DNA of 41,487 nucleotides from Purshia tridentata. Its lineage: Eukaryota; Streptophyta; Magnoliopsida; Rosales; Rosaceae. The stretch lies in NCBI GenBank assembly GCA_003254885.1, contig QANT01005596.1:1-41487 (forward strand). The letters are read 5' to 3'. The translations under genes and the position numbers were made by a program. The notes beneath the pieces were generated by a model. That model was not told the origin of the DNA. It saw only the letters and a list, made by a program, of their open reading frames with translations, and did no database searches. This document shows, one piece after another, positions 1 through 15,642 of this stretch; the first letter of the stretch is position 1; each line of letters begins with the position of its first letter.

Positions 1-885
1 AAGAATAATATGTATGATGTACATGTTTAATTTATAATATTATAAACAACTGTATAAAATATAAATAGATTATAAATTTAATAATTTATAGACGATACTT
101 TTTTTTTGACCAATCATAAACGATATTTTAGAATAAAAAAGTGTGTAAAATCATGAGCCCTTGATTGATTCTTTTTCTTCTCTCCTTCTTTCACTCACTT
201 GATTTTCTCTTTAATTAGTTCTATTTATAACCTTAATTGATTATATTAGCTCTCATGATTTTTTTCTTGTACATGTCTTACTTAGACATTTCAAAATTTA
301 AAGATTAAAATGCATTGTATGTATACTTGTTTGAAGAAAAATTGTGGTGTGAATTAAGTGTGCTACCTCACCTTACTAAAACTTGCCACATGATTATCTT
401 TAATTACTATTTTTTGTTCCTTCTATATTTTCTCTCACCAACCAATCTTGTATTATGATTATTTATAATATTATAATTACTAAACACGTAAGAAGTTTTA
501 AGTGACTATGCCACTAACCAAGGTGAATTGGCAGGAGACTCTCCTTTGAGGATTTTGTCGTGAACTCGATACTTGTTTGTAGTTGGTACCATGAAATTTG
601 GTGGAGCATAATAGGCTACTAAGCTTATTTCTAATTGGGCCATTATTATTTGTGAGATTCAATCTAAAATAATTTAAGAGAAATATTTTAAACATTTATC
701 ATCATTTTAAGTAATTAATACGTTTTTTTGTTTAAAATACGTGTGAGTATGCTGCCACTATTTTTTTGATAAGCAGAATAACACTCATAATTTAAAACGG
801 AAACGGAGGAAAAGGAGTATGAGGCGACGCAAGTAATATAATTTTTGAGCGAGTGTGAGATAGCAAGTACCAACGGAAAGCGAAA
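1..885. other. AT-rich upstream region of the sterol isomerase gene
   Basis: This stretch is AT-rich with many short A/T runs. The only open frames are short and have no recognisable protein character. The last few hundred bases should hold the promoter and 5' UTR of the gene starting at 886, but I cannot pick out a convincing TATA box or named element. Confidence 0.5.
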
Positions 886-2353
886 ATGGAGGGATCCGAC
901 TCTGCGACATATGAGAATCATCCGTACGTGCCGAGGGATCTAAAGCTACCGGGATTCGTACCCGTCTTTCTCTCACAGTCAACCATTGTTGGGGTCTATG
1001 GCCTCGCCTCCCTACTCGTCGTTTCGCTTACCTGGCTCGTCTCCGGTACTTCTTCACTTATTTCTTATCAGATCCCAATTTTGTTCAATTTTAGTCTCTG
1101 AAAATCGTTTTAGTTTACTAATTAATTTTATGCATGAAGTGACTCATCATAGACTCGTAGATAGGACCCGGAAAGTATACATCTTTTTGGGACTTTTATG
1201 CTTTGCAAATTCAACCATTGTTAAAGCTTGAATCTTTGACAGTATCACTCGCATAAGAATGACCCAATTTCATTACTACTCACATTTTGGATTCATGGTA
1301 GTTTGGTACATCTGAAAGGTCCTTGCCTGCACAAACAGATCCACAATCAAATGTTTCTCTGGCCTCTAGTTAACTTGTAGTTGACCATTATCATCATGAA
1401 TCATACATCCCTTGTTTGGTCCTTACGGTTGATTCAACCAAGCGAATAAGAACTGCTTTTCGCTTATATTTGTGTAACTTGTTATGATAGTGTAGCTGTA
1501 AATGTTTTTTTTATTTATTCAAATCAATGTATCTGGCATCTTGAAACACAAAATGGTCTAATGGGAATGTTTTACTTTTTGCTATATGCCAGGGCGATCC
1601 CCAAAGAAATCAAGAATTGATAGATGGCTTATGTGTTGGTGGGCTTTCACGGGCCTCACACACTTGATACTTGAAGGATATTTTGTGTTCTCGCCCCAGT
1701 TTTACAAGGATAAGACTGCTTGGTACCTGGCTGAAGTTTGTAAGTTCCTATTATCCCTCCATCTAAGGCAATCAGCATTTGTTTCACGTTGGCAGTACTG
1801 TTATGCCTTTGGTGGTTTGTATAGTTATACTCTTAGATTAAAATTGGCAGGGAAAGAGTACAGCAAAGGTGATTCAAGATATGTAGGTAGGGATGCAGGA
1901 GTTGTTGCTGTTGAAGGAATAACTGCAGTTTTGGAGGGTCCAGCTAGCCTTCTTGCAGTGTAAGATTTTGAGTAGGATCATCATGAAGTTTATGCCCTAA
2001 AATTCGATTTTCAAATTGCAATTTGAAAGTAGAATGTATGTGCAATCATCTTCTTCTATCCAAATAATGGTGTTTTGATTTTTGCCAGGTACGCAATAGC
2101 TAAAGGCAAGTCGTATAGCTACGTGCTTCAGCTAGCTGTTTCGTTGGGGCAGCTTTATGGAACTGCTGTATATTTCATAACATCCTACTTGGAAGGTGAT
2201 AACTTTTCTGCAAGTTCATTTTACTACTATGCATACTACATCGCTGCAAATGCCTCCTGGGTTGTAATACCCACACTCATTTCCATCCGGTCTTGGAAGA
2301 AGATTTGTGCAGCAGTACATGTTCAAGGCCAGAAAAAGACCAAAGTTCGCTGA
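886..2353 (+). CDS. HYD1: 3-beta-hydroxysteroid delta8,delta7-isomerase (HYD1, EBP family)
   Basis: The product would be an ER membrane enzyme that moves the sterol double bond from C8 to C7 in plant sterol (and hence brassinosteroid) synthesis. Four exons join in frame to 226 residues: 886-1045, 1593-1739, 1851-1959 and 2089-2353, all with GT-AG introns. Joining exons 2 and 3 recreates [15 protein letters not shown], a block typical of plant HYD1. His77 and Glu81 (HLILEGYF) and Glu124 ([11 protein letters not shown]) lie where EBP-family isomerases carry catalytic His/Glu residues. Several hydrophobic segments fit a multi-pass membrane protein, and the lysine-rich C-terminus (KKTKVR) suits ER membrane retention. 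Length is close to the plant family. The start is the first ATG in frame and gives the expected short soluble N-terminus ([19 protein letters not shown]). The identification rests on recognised sequence similarity, so function is inferred from the family. Confidence 0.94.
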
Positions 2354-3373
2354 GGTTGACTTCCGATTATTACATTTTAGATTCTTGTTGTTTCAAGTTT
2401 AGATAGTTTTTAATGCCTTTATCTAATAATAATATGATTAATTTGTCCACTCATTGGATCATGAAACAGTCATTTTGGCATTTCAAGCTGTAAAGACAAT
2501 ATTTTTTTGAGTTCTGACCACAGAGCATTACAAACAATGAATGGTTTCTTGCACTGAGAATGATTTTATGGATTTGATTGTGTGCTAATACTCTTATATT
2601 TGGAAGAGAGAGTTTCTTGTATTAATAAGTTTTATTGTACCTGCTACAAGCCATCTTTGAATCTGTAATTACCCCTTTCATGGGAAAGTCAGGTTCATTG
2701 TGCTGATTGGCATATCTTTTGCGAATGTTTATGGGCTTGATACTTCAGTCAGATCTGGTTAAGCTTGGGTGCATCATGCATGTCAAATTTAGATGATTTA
2801 TTAAGCAATGACTGTACACCATAATTTTTAGAATCTTAAGTTAGTATTAACGGTATCAGCTAGTGCCCACTGTTGAGGAGATGTATATTCCTAGTTGCTG
2901 CTTCCCCTGCTTTTCAATGTTGAACATGCAGTGTAATACCCCTACCATTTTCTTTTTGAAGAAAGAGTACATGCTAGATTGGACTGCCACCCATCTCTAA
3001 TGAAGACGAAGTTCACTTATATGTATGGAATTCACCGCAACGGTGTATTATGCAAATATAGTACAAATAGTTTTATTTCTCTCATTTAACCGGCACTCAA
3101 CTCCTTTTAATTTGTTGAGAGACTTAATCAGTAATCCCCAGAATTCTCTCAAGTGTCGTGTCGTTATCTTGTAAATTTGTAATCAACGGTAAGTTGTCAA
3201 GGATGCACAGGCAGACCTTAATTGGTTCACGCGTCCCACTCAATAATGCGACCTTTTTTATTCAATACTTGCTCTCCGTACAGAGCCAGTAGAAAATATC
3301 ATCTTCCTCTCTCCTTCAATTCTCTCTATCCCTTCTCCTCGGTCTCTGTCTCTGTCTCTCTTATGTTATCTGA
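2354..3373. other. 3' flank of HYD1 and promoter region of the C2 gene
   Basis: The stretch is non-coding as far as I can see. The first part must contain the HYD1 3' UTR and poly(A) site. The last roughly 60 bases are a CT-rich leader with a (CTCTGT)-like microsatellite at about 3341-3362, common in plant 5' UTRs. I see no RNA gene or mobile element. Confidence 0.5.
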
Positions 3374-3409
3374 ATGACCAGAGGCAGAGCTGAGATGATT
3401 AGGAACTTG

Positions 3410-4357
3410 ATGGACTGCAGCTCCATAGAACTGAAGGTAATCTCCTGCAGGGATCTCAAAGCCTTCAACTTTTTCCAGAAGCTGTCGGTCTACACTATCG
3501 TCTCCATCTTTAACGATGAAATGAAGAAGGACGAACAACAAAACCATCTGCAGCTTCAAAAAACACCAGTTGATAGAGATGGCAATGGGAACCCAGAATG
3601 GAATCACACCGTGCACTTCGACATCAAACCCGTCTCTCTTAATGTCGATAATTACGACCATTGGTTCATCAAATTCGATATGCGCAGTGAAGGAATCGTT
3701 TTCGCGAAGAAGAGCCTGGGCAAAGTCCGAGTCCCTTTCAAGGATTTGATTGATGAATTTAATGAAGCCGTCAGGTATATGAGTTATCAGGTTCGGACTA
3801 CTGACGGTAAGCCTAATGGGGTCTTGAATTTTTCTTACAAGGTAATTGGGAAGAACAACAACAACAACAACAATATTAGTGGATCAATTCATGAGTCCCA
3901 GGGTACTGAATCCCCATCTGGGATTCATTACCCCACCTTAGAATTAGAGCAAAACCAGTCACAGGGTATATGCTATCCCTCACTGGCTGATATTAAAGTT
4001 TCCTCTGATCTTTTGCCAAGAATTCCTGTTCCTTCTCCAAACTTGTGCCATTGGAGACCAGAATCTGATTATAACATGAGCCTTCCAACACCACCACCCC
4101 TTCCATTTTCGCTTCCTGCAGCTCCGCCTGCAGGTGTGTATCATCATCATCATAATCATCCATGTCAACCTCCGGGGCCATATTGGTACCCATCAGAGTT
4201 GACAAACCGTGGTTACAGTTTCTGCAGGAACCCTTCAGGGGTTGGAAAACTGAGGATCGTTGATCATAGCGATTCATGGAGGAGTACAAGTACAGAAGAT
4301 GGAAGTGACATCCTTCAAGCTCCAGACTCAGGCACTACTAATGGCAGTTGCAACTAG
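3410..4357 (+). CDS. SRC2-like C2-domain protein
   Basis: This intronless gene encodes 315 residues from the ATG at 3410. The N-terminal ~130 residues form a C2 domain beginning IELKVISCRDLKAFNFF and running through NPEWNHTVHFDI and SLGKVRVPFKDL. This resembles the plant SRC2/BAP-like group of calcium- or lipid-binding membrane-associated proteins. The rest is low complexity: an Asn run, a Pro-rich stretch, a His-rich patch (VYHHHHNHP) and a Ser-rich tail. Such a tail usually mediates contacts rather than catalysis. An in-frame ATG at 3374 (and another at 3395) would add up to 12 residues. I prefer 3410 because family members begin MxC/MDC directly before the first C2 strand. I do not assign a specific partner, and calcium dependence is uncertain because the acidic calcium loops are not clearly complete. 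Confidence 0.85.
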   Translation: MDCSSIELKVISCRDLKAFNFFQKLSVYTIVSIFNDEMKKDEQQNHLQLQKTPVDRDGNGNPEWNHTVHFDIKPVSLNVDNYDHWFIKFDMRSEGIVFAKKSLGKVRVPFKDLIDEFNEAVRYMSYQVRTTDGKPNGVLNFSYKVIGKNNNNNNNISGSIHESQGTESPSGIHYPTLELEQNQSQGICYPSLADIKVSSDLLPRIPVPSPNLCHWRPESDYNMSLPTPPPLPFSLPAAPPAGVYHHHHNHPCQPPGPYWYPSELTNRGYSFCRNPSGVGKLRIVDHSDSWRSTSTEDGSDILQAPDSGTTNGSCN

Positions 4358-7300
4358 CTTGCTGAGTTTACCTCATGTGATCGATTGGATTTATATGTGT
4401 TTTATTTGCATAATTGCATTACATGATTGTATATACAGCTAGCTAGCATGTTCTGAATTTTGTGATATAGTATTAACCTTGTTCTAAATTTCTAATGGTA
4501 GATTACCATTTTATTGCCTTCTTTCATATCATTATGTTATTGGGTGTCGGATGGGTTGAAACTTGTGAATATTTTAGGCAGCCCCAGATTTTGGATTATT
4601 TGAAGTAAGTACTATGCAGTATTGAGTGTATAGTCAAGCTGTAATTTGGCGTCTTCTTCCTTGTAATACTGCTAAATTTAAAGCATCTGGCCACCCCAAT
4701 AATGCCCTCAAGGTTTTTGGGGACAGTAAGGAAGCCCTTTTTTTTTTTTTTGGCCAGGGGAAGCCTTTCAATTATAGGTAATGCTAAGACGGAAAAGTCT
4801 TCCATGCGTGTGGAATTTTGTGACTAAGGTAGATTTTCCGCACATAACCCATATTGGATTTCTGCAGGAGATCAAAACTCATACCAGGACCAAGTTATTG
4901 TACTATATTTGTGGTATACGTGGCTCTCTACTTACCCTTGATCTAATGAGAGAAAGAAAGAAGGGAAGGTAACTTAGATAAGCCACCCTTAAATGGGGAC
5001 CTCTCAATTATCATACAAAAGCACTCGAATCTCAACAACCAGCTTTATCGATTTTGTTTCCCATTTTAGCCTTGAAGAAAAAGTGAATTTAACAATGAAA
5101 CCGTGTACGATTTGGTTAATTCATTGTAAATGAAAATGGGTTTTGATTAAGCAAATATTATTAAATAGTAAGCAAAATCAGAGATAGTGCATATATATAT
5201 ATATAGTCAACATAGACGGTCCTGATAGGCAGATACTAATTGGGTACGTGTAGCATCAATGTAGGGATACCGTCAGTATACCCCACGGTGGACTTGATGG
5301 GAGCAGTAGCACGATGCAGGACTGTTTGACTGTTATTTCTTTTAGTCTTTCTTCTTGACCAAGTCACTAACATAATTGACGTATATATCGAGCTAAACTA
5401 AATCAATTCATACGACTTTTGAGCACCCTTCCATTCAATTTATTGAAAACAATCTTCTCAATCTTCTCCATGGAATGTTAATCATGTTTCTGTTCTCTTT
5501 CTCTAATAGATCAATTTTTTTTAAAAAAAATACTAGCTATCTAAAGAGGTACTTTTAGTTTTTAGGGTTGTAATTTCTTGGGTTAATTGTGTATTCTACT
5601 CTCAGGACACAAGAATTTTGAGGGAAAGGGTGGATGCTCACCCGAGTATTTGCCGCACGTATAGCAAAGGGTAGCTTTGTATATAATTTGCTGTTAAAAA
5701 ACATTGATCCTCTCTTTGAGAGCCAAGTTTAAATATCGGGTAATTTACGCAGTTCACATTAGTCAAAGGTGTACGTTTTGCAAAATTTGTGTGTGTTCCC
5801 ACATGACATGTAGAGGTATATCTTTGAAATAAAGTACTGTTAGGAACCTGCAGTGCAGCATAAACACAATTAAAGTTATGGAATAGGTGAATAGCTAGCT
5901 AATAATGATCTCAACTTGTACTATTTAATTATTTGATACATAGTGAGAAATTAATACTAATATAAAGTAAGGTATTTAATATTTGCTTTTGTGAAGGACA
6001 ACTATAAAGCTTCCACGCATATACGCATGGTTGTGCCTTAATTAATTTCCTTGGCAAATAAATCAAGAAATTAAGATGCTGGCTTGGATATTCTCTCTTC
6101 CATCGATCTTTCCCTAAAGGGTACACAACACAATGAAACAGAAACAGTACGTGATTGATAATGTCAGAAAATACGTACAATCTAGACAATAATGTCATCC
6201 CAGCTTGAGTTGTTCTTTAGTTAATTGAATCTCAAACATTATTAATGGGGGGCATGTTCCTTAGGAAGCAACTGGTGCTAATTAATTAGTTTTATAAGTT
6301 TAATTAATTTTATTCTAATCATTTTAGAAACATCCTTGAAAGAAAGGAGTACTCGATCTCATCGATCCCTTGTATTTGACCAATGTATTATTCAATCCCT
6401 GAAGGACAGTACAAATTACACACCATATTCCTTTAATTACTAGATGGCCGCAGCTTAATTTTTTATGTACGTAAAGAAATTAAATTCATACAGAAACTTC
6501 ATACGTACGCAAGATCGATGGATCTCAAGTCAGATCCCAATTAATTAAAGAAGAAAATGAGTTTAGGTGATGCCATTAGATTACTAGAATATTATCAGTA
6601 ATCCGCCTCTGAATTGCTATCTCTATTATAATATTTATTATCACTGTTTTTTTCTCACACAGTGATTGGGATATCTGTGAAAGAAGACAAGGATGTTTCC
6701 CTATATAAAAGTTAGGGAATGCAAAACACTCTGCCATTGATATTTCTACAGTTTAATTAATTAATCCATCTGCACGTACATAACCAATTTAAGATAATAT
6801 ATATATGCTCCCAATGTATGATTAGTAGGTAATATGTGCTTCAAAAGAGGTATCAATGATCGACCCTGGAAAAATGATCTTACTGTATCCATAACTATTA
6901 ATTATAAATTTAATGAAAATGTTGGGAGTGAAGAAAATGCATGATGTGCGATCAATGTATGAACTATGATTCGTATTAATTTATTACATATTAATTTATT
7001 AATTTTTGCATTGTGCAGAAACCAAAACTTAGTGCTTGAGCAAAGAATTATTGTTTACTTTTTTCTCTGGGCTCCTTTGTACCCGAAAAAAAAAAATATA
7101 TTGTTTACTTTTCTGTCCATTAGTACTTTTCACTGGCTTTCACTTTTTCACCGTCCAAAAAAGCCCTTGTTTTCTCAATTAGAAAAGTGAAAAAAAATCT
7201 GCCCCCAGAATCCCCTTTATAAATCCACCACCTGCATGGCATTACTTACTTTGCTAAGGCTTTAATATTATAATCGTCTTCATTCTTCAAACATTAATAT

Positions 7301-7515
7301 GTATGTTTCAATTTGTGCACCCATATATATATAATAGCCCTCACGCTTAACCTTTTCAAAAAGACAAGGACGTACCCGAGCTTGTCCAGTAGTCGTACAC
7401 GTGTATGACGTGGATGAATCCATAAGATGATGAACTGTGCTAAGAAACTTCTTTTTCTAATAGTTTTGTTGCTTTCACCCCACTCCACCACCAAAAGCAG
7501 CTGCTTTTTGAGTTG
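4358..7515. other. Gene-poor intergenic region of about 3.2 kb
   Basis: No open frame here has protein-like composition. The region is AT-rich, with a poly-T run near 4739-4751 and an (AT)n tract at about 5191-5205. A TATA-like box near 6704 is flanked by a short inverted repeat (listed separately). No tRNA, known miRNA sequence or transposon protein remnant was recognised. Confidence 0.5.
6697..6719. promoter_or_regulatory. TATA-like box inside a short inverted repeat
   Basis: TTCCCTA (6697-6703) and its reverse complement TAGGGAA (6713-6719) flank TATAAAAG. It resembles a core promoter, but no protein gene follows within several hundred bases on the plus strand. It could drive a non-coding transcript or be chance in AT-rich DNA. 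Confidence 0.2.
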
Positions 7516-7523
7516 TATATAAA
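7516..7523 (+). promoter_or_regulatory. TATA box of the DUF761 gene
   Basis: TATATAAA lies 183 bases before the ATG at 7706, next to a GC-richer downstream flank (CTGGCC). This is a usual plant arrangement, giving a predicted 5' UTR of about 150 bases that begins near 7550. Confidence 0.6.
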
Positions 7524-7705
7524 CTGGCCAAACCCTCTAGTATTCCTTCATGCAAAGCTTCCATTAATTATACACTACTCCTCAATAGATCTCTAACTCA
7601 TCATCAAATCTCTGATATCTATCGAGCTTTCTTTCTTAACTTCTTTCCCTACTCAAAGGGTTTGTTTTGTCACCTTTGTTGTAATCAAGCAAGATCAAAA
7701 TAATC

Positions 7706-8302
7706 ATGAAGAACAAGGCTGTAGCTTTCTTGAAGCAGATAATGACCTTGTTGAGTTCTGTAGCCAAAGCCAAGTCAATGGCCATCAAGAGCAAAACCAG
7801 CGCCGCAAAAGCCCGCCTCATAATGTTCTCTTTAGTGAAGAACAAGAAGGTTCTACTGGACACAGTCTCTCACAAGATTCAAAGTCTCCTCGGCCATCAT
7901 CATGAGCACGACAAAGACCACCAAAGCCAAGACGGCGACTACGAGGCAGACCGGAGCAAGGCCATTGTTCTCTACAACGCCATGGTCAACGAGTACTCCC
8001 GCTCGGCAGGTTCGAGCTACCTGCACACCATCGGAGATGACGACGACGACGACGACGACAAGTATCCAGATCTAAGGCACACTTTGTTCGACGAAAATGA
8101 GAACTTCGATGATCTGCAGAATGGGACGTCTGTGATTGACATGGTGAGGGATTCCAAGGCAGAAGGAGAGGATTTCAAGCTGGAAGATGAGATCGATCAT
8201 GTTGCGGATTTGTTCATTAATAGGTTTCACAAACAGATGCGCATGCAGAAGCTCTTGTCCTTCAAAAGGCACCAGCAGGAAATGCTCGACAGAAGCGTCT
8301 GA
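7706..8302 (+). CDS. DUF761-domain protein (cotton-fibre-expressed-like)
   Basis: This intronless gene encodes 198 residues. The C-terminal block at about residues 142-188 (SVIDMVRDSKAEGEDF, LEDEIDHVADLFINRFHKQMRMQKLLSFKR) is the DUF761 signature shared by plant proteins often annotated as cotton fibre expressed protein. The N-terminal third is basic and Ala/Lys/Ser-rich (KAKSMAIKSKTSAAKARLIM). The middle holds a His/Asp-rich patch and a run of eight Asp at residues 111-118, so it is probably disordered. No signal peptide or clear membrane span is visible. The molecular role of the family is not established, and I do not assign one. A TATA box at 7516 and a poly(A) signal at 8446 bracket a compact transcription unit. 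Confidence 0.87.
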   Translation: MKNKAVAFLKQIMTLLSSVAKAKSMAIKSKTSAAKARLIMFSLVKNKKVLLDTVSHKIQSLLGHHHEHDKDHQSQDGDYEADRSKAIVLYNAMVNEYSRSAGSSYLHTIGDDDDDDDDKYPDLRHTLFDENENFDDLQNGTSVIDMVRDSKAEGEDFKLEDEIDHVADLFINRFHKQMRMQKLLSFKRHQQEMLDRSV

Positions 8303-8445
8303 CTCACCTGCTTGATCGAAAATACCTTTGGGTAGTTTAGGGCTTGTTTTTCAAAATTTACTTTTCCTTTCTCTTCAAATTTGTTGCCTTAATTGTAATT
8401 TACATCCATGGCTACTGCTGCTATGTATACCTACTCTTCATATGG

Positions 8446-8451
8446 AATAAA
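8446..8451 (+). terminator. Poly(A) signal of the DUF761 gene
   Basis: AATAAA lies 144 bases after the stop codon at 8302, in a T-rich 3' region. This canonical hexamer at a usual distance suggests cleavage around 8465-8480. Confidence 0.5.
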
Positions 8452-9196
8452 GGGTTCAATAACCTTTCAATCATCTACTCATAGATATGAGTAATGTCAT
8501 TTGGACCATCCAACCCACTGGCATAGTGGCATGCACCCACGAAAAAGAAAGTACAAATGAAAAATAGAAAAGTGATATACTATATGAACACCATTATATA
8601 TGTACATTTTTATTGAATATGTTTAATATCCAAATATAGTACGTGAAGCCGTATGATCACGATCATATTTCTATGTTAGAAATGTGATATACAATATGGT
8701 ATTAAAAGATGGTTCAAAAGTTTTATCCACATTGAATACTAACATATAGCAAAGAGATAACACATGCTTTGTACCATTTCATTATTTTGGGTGCAGGTAG
8801 CCTAAATAAAATTGAAGAAAGTCTGTATTGAAAAGAGAAAAGTTTTTATGGGCCGCTCCAGTATATTTTTGTATCTAGCACATTAAACGTATACGACTGT
8901 CCATGAAAGGTTTTCTCTGTTGAAATTAAAGATCGAATATAGGAATCTTGCTTTAATAAATCTTTGTGAAGGTGAAGGGGCAGGGTCGGTATTGTAAGTA
9001 AAAAGTAAAGTTGGGTCACAAATTGTGTAGGCTTAATAAGTGGATCTCAAATTTGTCCACGATGAGAGACCACATGGCCCAGTGGAGCCCAGCATGTATG
9101 GGCTTTAATTGGGGTCCCAATATCATCAGAGACCCAGGCATAGGGCCGAATATGGGCCGACTCACCAGGCGACGTGGCATCCCACGTGAGCCAAAA

Positions 9197-9217
9197 TGGC
9201 GGGAAAAGTTCCCGCCA
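9197..9217. promoter_or_regulatory. Palindromic double E2F site in the MCM2 promoter
   Basis: TGGCGGGAA (9197-9205) is followed, after a 3-base spacer, by its exact reverse complement TTCCCGCCA (9209-9217). Each half matches the E2F consensus TTTSSCGC/GGCGGGAA in opposite orientation. The pair sits about 140-160 bases before the MCM2 ATG. E2F control of MCM genes at the G1/S transition is well established in plants and animals; that these particular sites are functional is inference. Confidence 0.75.
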
Positions 9218-9354
9218 GAAAGCAGAAAACCCTGAAACCGTATAGGGGGAGCCCTAAGGCTAATCAAAATCCAATTTCTGGTCTCCGGGATTCAGCCGCA
9301 GAGACAGATAGTTGGTGTGAATGTGTGATCGAGGAAGAAGAAAATAATTAAGAA

Positions 9355-14485
<5,131 letters not shown>

Positions 14486-14706
14486 TGCGAGAAAGTATCG
14501 GTTTTGCGTAGGTTGAAAAATCGATGTGTGGTCGCGGAAAAGTAGCACGAGAAATTATGCACCAATAGTTTTGAGTGTCCGGGATGATCAATTAAAAGGG
14601 CCGTCATGCAAATTATGAAATTATGAACTACATAATTAGCAATTAGATAGATTCTGAACCTATCTTATAATTTGCATTTGCTTAGTTGAATGTTACCATA
14701 TATTAC

Positions 14707-15019
14707 TATTACTAGTTTACCAAGTTATTTTTCTTCCTGGTGTTTAATGCTTGGCTAGGTATAATTTTTCTCAGAATTTTGCTTATGGACGCCTAGTATA
14801 TGGTAAAATTTCATATATATAATATAGCTCTTTGTCGTGCAATTTCGCTATGGACGCATAACATTTATATGTAAAATAAAGTAAAATATAAACTTATATT
14901 ACTAGTTTACCAAGTTATTTTTCTTCCTGGTATTTAATGCTTGGCTAGGTATAATTTTTCTCAGAATTTTCGCTATGGACGCATGACATTTATATGTAAA
15001 ATAAAGTAAAATATAAACT
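14707..15019. repeat. Two-unit direct repeat downstream of MCM2
   Basis: Unit 1 (14707-14896) and unit 2 (14897-about 15019) are near-identical and abut head to tail. Both start TATTACTAGTTTACC and end GTAAAATATAAACT. Unit 2 lacks about 67 internal bases, removed between two AATTT-containing sites that are each followed by a TATGGACGC motif. The pattern suggests a local tandem duplication followed by a deletion at short homology. Confidence 0.85.
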
Positions 15020-15233
15020 TAATCATTTTGTAGACGGTAAATTTGGATTTCAATTTTTGCAAGCAAAATGGTGGGACCGTGGGAGTGAATAATAATATTT
15101 TGGGCTATCTTGAACTATCCACTAGATGAAAGGGTAATTCTATTTGCACCTATAAATAACATACTCTTACAATTCATAATACACATGTTGTCCTCATTAT
15201 TTTCTACTTAAATTAACGAATAATATTTCTTCC

Positions 15234-15241
15234 TCACGTCA
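15234..15241 (-). promoter_or_regulatory. Candidate UPR element (TGACGTGA) upstream of calnexin
   Basis: The minus strand reads GGTGACGTGAGG, which contains TGACGTGR, the core bound by bZIP60/XBP1-type unfolded-protein-response factors. It lies 402 bases before the chosen calnexin ATG. If TATAAATA at 15151 is the true TATA box, the element would fall inside the transcribed leader, so its role is uncertain. Confidence 0.4.
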
Positions 15242-15642
15242 CCGCTACCTTTTTCCTTGTTCAATCTTGGCCTAACGGTTAGTTGACAAAATTCATAAAG
15301 ATTTTTTAATTTTGGCTATTAAAATTCATAAATATTTAGAAATAGAAAATAATAAAGGGAAGGATAGTAAGGCGGTGTAACTGTTACCAAGCTGGGATTG
15401 TTCTGTAATTTACTAGGTGCAGATAGAATCTCCTAAGAGAATGTCCAAAGTGACCCCAGCAGGCACTAGATTCCCACTCGAGCACCCATCTTCCATTTTT
15501 ATTCATTCAATTTCTTTTCTTGAAAAGTCTTCTTGACTGTTCTAGATAGAAAAACAAAACAAAACAAAAGTTTAATATTTGAGTGTTATTCTTATGTATA
15601 TGTAATATCGAAAGTAGGTTCAGGGTTTCGGTGATTGTCCTG

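Larger units (their letters stand above)
8303..9354. other. Intergenic region and MCM2 promoter
   Basis: The first 150 bases are the 3' UTR of the DUF761 gene. The middle is AT-rich with nothing recognisable. From about 9065 the base composition becomes GC-richer and carries several TGGGCC/TGGGCT (site II-like) motifs, a G-box CACGTG at 9183-9188, the E2F palindrome listed separately, and two telo-box-like sequences near 9229 and 9251. This is the usual element set of plant cell-cycle and replication promoters. Confidence 0.6.
14486..15642. other. MCM2 3' flank and calnexin upstream region
   Basis: This stretch contains the MCM2 3' UTR, a 190-bp-period direct repeat (14707-15019), a TATA-like TATAAATA at 15151-15158 and a TGACGTGA element at 15234-15241. 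No open frame looks coding. Confidence 0.5.

Noticed and set aside
4358..7515. Search for conserved miRNA precursors in the gene-poor stretch
   Set aside because: None of the mature plant miRNA sequences that I could recall by eye (for example miR156, miR164, miR172, miR319, miR390, miR393, miR399) was found.
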